Origin: Dryomyza anilis
Taxonomy: Eukaryota; Arthropoda; Insecta; Diptera; Dryomyzidae
Assembly: GCA_951804985.1 (NCBI GenBank)
Contig: OX638130.1
Coordinates: 100,189,700 to 100,253,699, forward strand
Direction of reading: 5' to 3'
DNA: 64,000 bases
The position numbers were made by a program, and so were the translations under genes. The notes below the pieces were generated by a model. That model did no database searches and was not told the origin of the DNA. It saw nothing but the letters and a program-made list of their open reading frames with translations. Positions 55,238 through 64,000 of the stretch are shown here, one piece after another. The first letter of the stretch is position 1; every line of letters begins with the position of its first letter.

Positions 55238-57251
55238 TATAAAATATATAAAACTCTTGGTTCTTCTGTCGGTGTGTCGGTCTGTTTGTTCGATCCAGCA
55301 TCACGTCTAAACCGCTGAACTGATTTGAGTGAAATATGCACGAGGATACTCTGGAGTCCGGATGGTGACATATACTATATATGGGCGGGATTTAACAAAA
55401 GGGCGTGGCACCTCACATACAAATCAAACTTTCAAAACGATATTACTTGGCATTTACACCAGTTACGAACATGACACAAAAAACTCAATATTGCAACAAC
55501 ACAAAAACAAAACCACAACTATAAAAACAAAAACAAAATTAGAAAACAAAACAACTCCAAAATCAAAGAGACAAAAAAAAACAAAAATAAGGTAAAAGTA
55601 AAAACTAAAAAAAGAAAATAAACAAAAACAGAAGCAAAAACAAACAAAAACAAAAACAACAACAAAGTAAAAAACAAAGTCAAAATTAAAACAAAAACAC
55701 AAAAAAAAAACAACGACTACAAAAACAAAATTAGAAAACAAAACAACTCCAAAGCCAAAAAGACAAAAAATACAAAAAAAAAAACAAAACAAAAGTAAAA
55801 ACTAAAAAAAATAAAATACACAAAAACACATATCAAAAGTAAAATTACAAAAACAAATACAAAAGCATAAACAACATCAAAATTAAATACAAAAAGGAAA
55901 ATGAAAAATAGCAAGAGCAACAGAAACCAAAAGCAAAACAAAAGCAAAAACTAAAACACAAAATCAAAAGCATAAAACGAGAGCAAAAACAAAAAATATA
56001 ATCAAAAACAAAAGAAAACACAAAAACTAAAACGAAATCGAAAACAAAAGCAAAAACGACAAAAAAAAAAGAAAACTTAACTAAAACAAAACACAAAAGC
56101 AAAAACACAAACCCGAAAATCACAAAAACAACAGCAAAACACAAACACAAAATAAAATCAAAAACAAAGGTATAAAAAAAAAGAAAAGCAATAACCCAAA
56201 AGTAAAATCAAAAACAAAATAACAAAAGCAAAAACAAAAACAAAAGAAAAAAAAGCTAAAACACAAAGAACCAAACCAAAACGATAAAACACAAGCAAAA
56301 ACACAAAAGAAGAGCAAAAACAAAAGAATAAAAGCAGTAACGCTTAACCAAAAACTTCACAGCAAAAACATAAAAATAAAAATGCAAAATAAAACACAAA
56401 AGCCAAATCAAAAGGCAAAAAAAAAACTAAAAACATAAAATCAAAAGAAGCAAACAAACAACACAAAAATAATAAAAACACAAAAAAAATGAAAACATAA
56501 ATTATAAACAGAAACAAAACAAAAAACCACAAAAAAGAAAAATAAAACCCAACACTAAAAAAAATCAAAATTAAAAGTAAAAATAAAATAAAATAAAAAT
56601 AAATTCAAAAGATAAACACAAAAAAAATAAAATAAAAATAAATTCAAAAGATAAACACAAAAAAAATAAAATAAAAACACAAATTATAAAAAGAAACAAA
56701 AAAAATCCAAAAAATAAAAAATATAATCAAACACTAAGAAAAAGAAAATTAAAATTAAAAATAAAAATAAAATAAAAGTAAATTCAAAAGATAAACACAA
56801 AAAAAAAACAAATTATAAACAGAAACGAAAAAAAAAAACACAAAAAAGAAAAAATAAAACCAAAAACTAAAATCAAAATATATTTAAAAACAAAAACACA
56901 AATTAAAAGTTAAGAACAAAAATAAAAGCAAAACACGACATTAACATCACAAATATAATAAACATAGAAAGAAAGAAGCAACCGGTAAGAAAATTTAAAA
57001 CCCAAAAGCAAAATGAAAAACATTGGATTAAAAATGCGATAACAAAACTAAATGCAAAATCTTGAAATCAATAGTAAAAACCAAAGTTTGAAACATAATC
57101 ACAGCATTTAAGAACAGCATACGTTTTAAACATGTTTGTCTATAATTCACATAGGTAAAATTTTTTTATAATATTTTTCTTTTGTTTAATATATGGTTTA
57201 AGAAAAATAACACAGAAGAACCCCAAGTGCAGTTCGGGTACAAAATACTAG
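55238..57251 (+). mobile_element. Helitron-like element, copy 2, with A-rich internal array
   Basis: The 5' part (55260-55480) aligns with 11990-12200: TCTAAACCGCTGAACTGATT, TATATATGGGCGGGATTTAA, GGGCGTGGCACCTC. 55500-56930 is a degenerate CAAAAACAAAAG array. The 3' end ACCCCAAGTGCAGTTCGGGT-ACAAAATACTAG then T has a small hairpin potential followed by CTAG before T, as expected of a Helitron. The exact 5' base is uncertain. The many reverse frames (55463-56568) are phenylalanine-rich shadows of the A-rich array. Non-autonomous. Confidence 0.7.
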
Positions 57252-58289
57252 TTTTTCTATAAATTGACACCTCATAATTTATAAATAGATAAATTTTAAA
57301 AATGTATTCAAAACCATTATAAACATTTTAAATAGTAACTATATATTGGGATTAACTAAAGATTGTTTTTAAAATATTTTAGCATCTGTTAAGTTTTTAA
57401 AAGTTGTACATTTTATAATTAAAAAAAACGCACTTCTACTTACGAAAAATTTTCGGGAATAGTCACACTTCCGAATACCAAAAAAACTACAATATACACA
57501 ATCAATTCTGGGAATGCCATTGAATGTTTGACGGAATGCCAAAATTATGACGTCTCTCAATTGTTTGGCATACAATGAATGATAAGGTCGATAACGTAAT
57601 TTCAAAGTGGTAAACACCAAACAAAATCATGAATACTTCTTGTAAATAAAAAGAAATAAATAATATGTAATAATGAACATATAATAAACAAATAAAAATA
57701 AAAAAATAATAATAAAACTTATAGAAAGTATTTAAAAAAATAATAATTGATATGCTGAAAATATGTAATATGCGTGAGCGAGCAAACGGAAAAAAAGACC
57801 AAAGTGAAAAAATAATAAAAAATATTCATTGCTCTGTGTTGCAAAAACGCGCAAAAATTATAAATGAAATGGTTAAGAACAAAAAGAGAAATGAACAAAA
57901 AAAATAAGCAACGAAATTAATACTTGAGTCATGAATAATTCAGCTACGACAACAATTCTTGAATTACGAATTCTCGTGCGGTTATTATTGATGAATATGA
58001 CGAGTGTTGGCTGGTTCTCCTCTTTTTTATTTTCCTTCTGTTCTGTGCTTTCGGGTGTTGTGCTGCTGCTGATGATAAGAACAATACGTCCAATAAAGAA
58101 ATTCACATATGAGTTAATATAATTTGGCTTCATCATTAATATTTCAGCTTCCATTTTTTTTTTTTTGTATATTTTAATAATATTTCGGCAAAAGAATTAA
58201 GAACTTGCGAAAAACGTGTTTGGCAGGAAGTGGAAATTGGCTTTAGTTTTTGATTAATGTGACTTCAAATAATTGAATCAATGGGCATA
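57252..58289. other. AT-rich DNA with a GC-moderate patch
   Basis: 57940-58090 is less AT-rich (AATTCAGCTACGACAACAAT, GTGTTGTGCTGCTGCTGATG), with opposing frames of 63 and 93 codons and no domains. The rest is featureless. Confidence 0.4.
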
Positions 58290-59165
58290 TCAAATTTTAA
58301 TTTAATTTTAAAGAAAATTTCAAATTTAGTTTTAGTGAAAAAAATATTTTTTTTATTTTTAGAGAATTTGATTTTATGGACAAAAAATATATTATTAGTA
58401 AAAATTTATTTTTTAATGAAAATGGAATTTTTATTAAAAAATTGAAGTAAAAAATTAAATTAAAAAAAAAAAAAAAAATTAGTGAAAAATTGAATTTTTA
58501 GTGAAAATTGAACTTTTAGTGAGAAATTGAATTTTTAGTGAAAAATTGAATTTTTAAGGAAAAATTAAATTTTTAATGAAAAATTGAATTTTTAGTGATA
58601 AATTGAATTTTAAGTGAAAAATTGAATTTTTAGTGAAAAATTTAATTTTTAGTGAAAAATTGAATTTTCAGAAAAAAAAAATTTTAGTTAAAGATTGAAT
58701 TTATAGTGAATAATTGAATTTTTAGTGAAAAATTGAATTTTTAGTGAATATTGAATTTTTAGTGAAAAATTGAATTTTTAGTGAAAAATTGAATTTTTAG
58801 TGAAAAATTGAATTTTTAGTGAAAAATTGAATTTTTAGTGAAAAATTGAATTTTTAGTGTTAAATAGAATTTTCAGTGTAAAAAGAATTTTTAGTGAAAA
58901 ATTGAATTTTTAGTGAAAATTGAATTTTTAGTGAAAAATTGAATTTTTATTGAAAAATTGAATTTTTTTTATTGTAAAATAGCTTTTTTTAATTTTTAAG
59001 GAAAAAATTAGTTTCTATTGAAAAATTGATTTTTAGTAAAAAGTTAAATTTTTAGTGAAAAACTAATTTTTATTAAAAATATTGAATATTTAATGAAAAA
59101 TTGAATATTAAAGAAAATTTGAATTTTTAGTGAAAAATATTTAATGAAAAATTTAATTTTTTAAA
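58290..59165 (+). repeat. 19 bp minisatellite, AATTGAATTTTTAGTGAAA, second array
   Basis: Same unit and orientation as the array at 36830-38870. Cleanest at 58740-58860; both edges decay. Confidence 0.95.
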
Positions 59166-60835
59166 ATTTTTATTCTGTTTTATTAGGACAGATTTCGGAG
59201 ACTGGCAGCAAAAATATTCAGCATTTGATACAAACTTCAAATTTTGTCTGTTTAAAATATTTGCAACAAATGTTTTTAAATGGCCTAAAGTCTGACAGAC
59301 AATCCAAACATTTAGGTAATATGATTTCTAAGTATATTGTTATTGGTATCAAAATAAATAAAAAAGCATTTAAAAAGAATCCCTATAGTAGAAAAGAGTT
59401 TGCAAAAATATTAAATTGAGCGGTTTCTATTTTTAGGTTTTACAATTTGTGAATCTTCCGCATTTATACAACTCAATCAAAACAATAAATTTCATTCAGA
59501 ATATTGACTTATAAAAACTTGATGTTTATTTCCAAAGAAATTCATTCACTTAAACAAATCAAAAGATATTTTTCTAATCAGCCGCCGATTTCTTTAGGTC
59601 TCGAAATGTGGGTCAAACTGACATGAATCGGGTGTCGAGTCGAGTGCATTGATTGTGGGACAAATTTCGATGAATGAAACGCGAATGCAACAAACAAGAA
59701 TCAAGCATAAAAATGATATTAGTATTAGTAGAAGAAAAGAAAAAGAATTGAAGAAGACGTGATTTACAAAAAAAAAAGAAGAAGTTAAATAAAAAAGAGA
59801 CCCATTTGAAATGCGAACCAGCGCCGCGACTTTTAATGAATGAAAATAAAAATGAAAAACATTTAATATAAGTCACACGCAAACCGTTATCGTTCTTTTC
59901 TTTTTGTAAGTATCGCTGACGATACTAACAAATTTTAACAACGAACAGAAGAAGTCTTTCTTTTATTTGTTTAAGTGAACGCAACAGGTTACGAAACTCA
60001 AGATTTTTGTATTCTTTAAATTCGTTTCCTAATGATGAATAAATAATTAGTTTTTTTTCAACTTTATTCTTAACCCAGTCGTCGTCTTTAATCCACCTGC
60101 CATCAGCCGCCAGCCACTTTACTTCGTTGACCTTTAAGCTTCAATAAAACCAGCTCAATCTTGTGGCCGGGCTCCTCTAAAGCCGCGTCATCATCTCTTT
60201 CTGGCATTCTCTGAATATGGCCCATTATACTTCCCATAACATTTATGGTCTCGCCACACACAATTTATCGTCTTCATTTATTTATGCTGTTGATAACTAA
60301 TTCGGTATTAATTTAATGTTCTTTGTGCTGTTCCAAACATAAAAAAGTTTTTAAAAAATATATATTTAAAAAGAAATAACTAAAACTGGTTTTTAATTTG
60401 GTTATTAAAAGATTTTGGTCGTTGCAGTGGTTTCGGTTGTTTGGGAACAAGTGTTATATGTTGCTCGCCGCAACAACAATACGATTTGATTTGTGGGATT
60501 TCTTTTTTATATTTATAAATATAATTGTTCTTAATTATAATGCAAATGTTAATGAGTTATAAAAAGCTTAATTATTGGCAACTTGTTCATAATTCTATAT
60601 GTTCATGAATTTTACTATCAACATGGCTGTTTTATTTATGTTAATTCTTTTAAATTTCAATTATAAAGAGTATTATATGAAATTGAAATGTTTAATGAAT
60701 CATGCAGCAATGCTTTTATATCTCTCTTTTGAATGTACAGTACAGTTTTTAAATAATGTACTAAATAAAAAAAATTTCGGCAAAATCAATGCAGTTTTTG
60801 GATCAATAAAGAATTTCAATAGAAAAAGAAAATAT
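59166..60835. other. Unassigned DNA with GC-moderate islands
   Basis: 59590-59690 and 60070-60270 are less AT-rich (CGTTGACCTTTAAGCTTCAA, CTTGTGGCCGGGCTCCTCTA, AAAGCCGCGTCATCATC) and look unique. Frames in the interval (59225-59419, 59613-59882 reverse, 60599-60856) have no domain. Could include conserved non-coding or exon sequence; not demonstrable by eye. Confidence 0.35.
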
Positions 60836-61348
60836 TCGCCCTTTTGGCATGACTAGATTTTAAAATTTTCCAATTTCTTCGTTTTTTTGCTATAACTCTT
60901 TATTGGCGAAAGATAAAATAGTGGTGTTAAGGAATTAATTGTTTGTTTTTAAAGCACCTATCGATTGGCATCATTATTTAAAAATATTTTACCAAACATT
61001 TTTCTGGCAAATAACAAATGGCAATTAATATTTGGATTTTTTTTTAATAATGATACTTAATCGATAGGTGCTTTGAAATCAAACAATTAATGCCTGTACA
61101 TCACTATTTTATCTTGCATCAATAAAGAGTTATAGCAAAAAAACGAAAAGATTCGCCCTTTTTGCATGACAACATTTTCAATTTTTCGAATTCGCCCTTT
61201 CGGTTTTGTCTTTTGTGGCTAGAAATATCCCACAAAACCACACACGATTTTAGCACAGTATACTTAAGGAAAAACTACATTCAAAAATGTAAAAAAAAAC
61301 GCATATGCCAAAAATTACACATTCGCCCCTTTGGTATGATATTGACGA
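60836..61348 (+). mobile_element. TCGTCACTGTCATGCC-family element, truncated copy
   Basis: Ends at the right with TTTGGTATGATATTGACGA, matching the inverted terminus of the element at 32413-33098. Inside is an inverted pair: TTGCTATAACTCTTTATTGG, GCACCTATCGATTGGCATCA and their complements near 61030-61140. The left terminus is absent. CGCCCTTTTGGCATGAC, CGCCCTTTTTGCATGAC and CGCCCCTTTGGTATGAT repeat along the element as copies of the end motif. Confidence 0.8.
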
Positions 61349-62159
61349 AATGTCTAAAGTATTTCACAAAAATATAAAAAATTTGTCTTGGGTGGTGTTT
61401 AATAGTAAAATATTCGAAAAGTGATTTAATAAAAATATTTATTAATATGAAATGGTTTATAATAGTACCTACTGCAAAAATTAAATCAATGATAGAACAA
61501 CATTTCGTAGCAAAAACCGCATTTTGATCAAAACGATTAGTCAATTTTGCCTGAAGGAAAAAATCACAATATGATGAATTTTATATTTCTTTTTGATCAA
61601 TTTTAATTAAATAAAAATGTTACATATGGATCAAAACGCGGACTGTTACACTACATTCACACGCACATTTCAACACACATTTCTCTGAAATCAGATTAAG
61701 TTGAATACTTTTGAATACTTTTTATATTCTAAAAGTATACTTATTTTGTATCATTTTCTTTATATATAACATTTTGGATATGGCTTGTTGTTTAGGAGTT
61801 ATAAACGTTCTCAGAGTAGACATTACATTGTTTGGAAGTAGATTTGAAGTTGTCTTATATTGTGGACAAAGTCTGGTCTTCTGGTGGACTATTTTCAAGG
61901 TGCAGTGTATAATTTCTATGCTTTAGAATAATAGTAATATAATAAAATTTTAAATACGCTGAAGAACAATTTTTTGAGTTTAATGGAAGAAAAAATGTTG
62001 TTAGCAAAAATGACTGTTACGTTTCACAAAAAAATATATCACACGATTTTTTAGGGTAAAAAGTAAAAAAAAATATAAAAATCCTTCAATTGTTAAATTT
62101 GACAATAGATAATATTAATTCATTATTTCTACGATTAGGTATTCGAAAAATTCACAAAT
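61349..62159. other. AT-rich DNA without recognised feature
   Basis: A 71-codon forward frame (61711-61926) crosses a slightly GC-richer patch (61780-61910) but shows no domain. No other feature. Confidence 0.4.
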
Positions 62160-63840
62160 CCAATGTTCACTGAAAATTAAATTTTTGAATAAAAATTCAT
62201 ATTTTCACTAAAAATTCAAATTTTCACTAAAAATTCAAATTTTCACTAAAAATTCAAATTTTCACTAAAAATTCAAATTTTCAGTAAAAATTCAAATTTT
62301 CATTAAAATTCAAATTTTCACTAAAAATCAAATTTTCATTAAAAATCAAATTTTCACTAAAAATCAAGTTTTCACTAAAAATTCAAATTTTAACTATTTC
62401 ACTAAAAATTCAAATTTTCACTATTTCACTAAAAATTCAAATTTTAACTTAAAATTCAATTTTTCACTAAAAATTCAAAATTTCACTAAAAATTCAAAAT
62501 TTCACTTAAAATTCAAATTTTCACTAAAAATTCTATTTTTACTAAAAATTCAAATTTTCACTAAAAATTCAAATTTTCACTAAAAATTCAAATTTTCACA
62601 AAAAATTCAAATTTTCACTAAAATTGAAATTTTCACTAAAACTTCAAATTTTCACTAAAAATTCAAATTTTCACTAAAAATTCAAATTTTCACTAAATGT
62701 TCAAATTTTTACTAAAAATTCAATTATTACTAAAACTTCAAATTTTCACTAAAAATTCAAATTTTCACTAAAAATTCAAATTTTCACAAAAAATTCAAAT
62801 TTTCACTAAAAATTCAAATTTTCACTAAAAATTCAAATTTCACTAAAAATTCAAATTTTCACTAAAAATTCAAATTTTCACTAAAAATTCAAATTTTCAC
62901 TAAAAATTCAAATTTTCACTAAAAATTAAAATTTTCACTAAAAATTAAAATTTTCACTAAAAATAAAAAAGTTCACTAAAAATTCAAATTTTCACTAAAA
63001 ATTCAATTTTTCACTAAAAATTTCACTAAAAATTCAAATTTTCACTAAAAATACAAATTTTACTAAAAATTCAAATTTTAACTTAAAATTCAATTTTTCA
63101 CTAAAAATTCAAAATTTCACTTAAAATTCAAATTTTCACTTAAAATTCAAATTTTCACTTAAAATTCAAATTTTCACTAAAAATTCAAATTTTCACTAAA
63201 AATAAAAATGTTCACTAAAAATTCAAATTTTCACTAAAAATTCAATTTTTCACTAAAAATTTCACTAAAAATTCAAATTTTCACTAAAAATACAAATTTT
63301 ACTAAAAATTCAAATTTTCGCTAAAATTAAATTTTTCGTTAAAATTAAATTTTTACAAAAAGTCAAAATTTTCACTAAAAATTCAATTTTTACTAAAAGA
63401 TCAAAATTTCACTAAAATTGAAATTTTCACTAAAACTTCAAATTTTCACTAAAAATTCAAATTTTCACTAAAAATTCAAATTTTCACTAAAAATTAAAAT
63501 TTTTACTAAAAGTTCATATTTTCACTAAAAATTCAAATTTCAATGTTTCAATTAAATTAAAGTTTGCCTCAAAATTAAAGTTTTCACTTCAAAAAAAAAC
63601 AATTTTTCAACTGAAAATTTTTTTTTTACTAAAAATTCAATTTCTTTTACTAAATATTCAAATTTCCCCTAAAAATTAAATTTTTCACTATAAAATTAAA
63701 ATTTAACTAAAAGTCAAATTTTCACTAAAAAAAACAAAATTTCACTCAAAATTAAAATTTTGACACTATAAATTCAATGTTTCACTTAAAATTCAATGTT
63801 TCTCTACAAAAAAGAATACAATACAATTTCAACTAAAAAT
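62160..63840 (-). repeat. 19 bp minisatellite, TTCACTAAAAATTCAAATT, inverted array
   Basis: About 85 units. The reverse complement is the same 19 bp family as at 36.8-38.9 and 58.3-59.2 kb, so this array is inverted relative to them. A block with TTCACTAAAAATTTCACTAA occurs near 63010 and 63250 (offset about 240 bp), showing block duplication. Degraded toward the end. Confidence 0.96.
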
Positions 63841-64000
63841 ATAAATTTTCATAAATAATTCAAATCATTTAAAAATATTTATTAATAAATATTATATATA
63901 ATTATTATTCTTTATTATTATTATTATTTTATAATTATTTTAATATTAATTAAATTAAATATAATGCCTTCAAGCGCCCAATTCGATTTGCAGAAGTGTA
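63841..64000. other. AT-rich end of window
   Basis: TATTATTATTATTATT-like simple sequence and then a few GC-moderate bases (CTTCAAGCGCCCAATTCGAT) that may begin another unit beyond the window. Confidence 0.4.

Noticed and set aside
55463..56568. Series of reverse open frames up to 109 codons, rich in Phe/Leu/Val/Cys
   Set aside because: They are the reverse reading of the CAAAAACAAAAG array in the Helitron-like element.

Overview
The window looks like non-coding nuclear DNA from an insect, most likely a fly (Diptera; a calyptrate such as a blowfly is my guess). It is about three quarters A+T. Repeats cover much of it, and I found no intact protein-coding gene, rRNA or stand-alone tRNA. The fly assignment rests on established knowledge of repeat families: DINE-1/mini-me-like elements that carry (GTCY)n microsatellites, Helitron ends of the insect type, tRNA-headed SINEs, and CAACA/CAGCA-rich islands of the kind common in fly regulatory and untranslated DNA. 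The species is not established.

Layout. 0.1-4.3 kb: GC-richer low-complexity islands around a 2.3 kb degenerate TACTACTTTTT array. 4.8-10 kb: diverged tandem repeats and several short inverted-repeat DNA transposons, including a 329 bp palindromic MITE nested in another element. 10.4-13 kb: a possible promoter-like island, then Helitron-like sequence leading into 15 bp arrays. 13-14.3 kb: a near-perfect 270 bp inverted repeat. 17.5-19.3 kb: a satellite with three-monomer higher-order structure. 20.4-25.6 kb: SINE, DINE-like and non-LTR retrotransposon relics. The retrotransposon relic is broken by a second copy of the MITE and ends in a 3' part repeated three times in tandem. 29.7-35.3 kb: a foldback element, a hairpin-bearing transposon and degenerate 19 bp arrays. 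36.8-38.9 kb: the most homogeneous 19 bp array. 39-46 kb: more TA-flanked elements and GC-richer islands. 46.4-50.4 kb: a 4 kb array of an 11 bp unit. 52.2-53.9 kb: a GC-richer island. 54.5-57.3 kb: an element nested in an element, then a Helitron. 58.3-59.2 and 62.2-63.8 kb: two further 19 bp arrays in opposite orientation.

The signal that known repeats do not explain is a 6 bp word, AGATAC (reverse GTATCT). I counted 34 exact copies in three separate GC-richer islands (3.36-3.77, 35.66-36.29 and 52.22-53.76 kb), where base composition predicts about two. Neighbouring copies often sit 8-13 bp apart, about one helical turn. A 25 bp composite of three copies occurs twice in the third island. 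I infer shared binding sites for an unidentified DNA-binding protein in regulatory DNA of one large locus.

The second theme is transposon-driven growth of tandem arrays: several mobile elements here contain, or lie next to, young minisatellites. No genes can be shown to work together. The practical value of the annotation is the repeat map and the candidate cis-regulatory islands.
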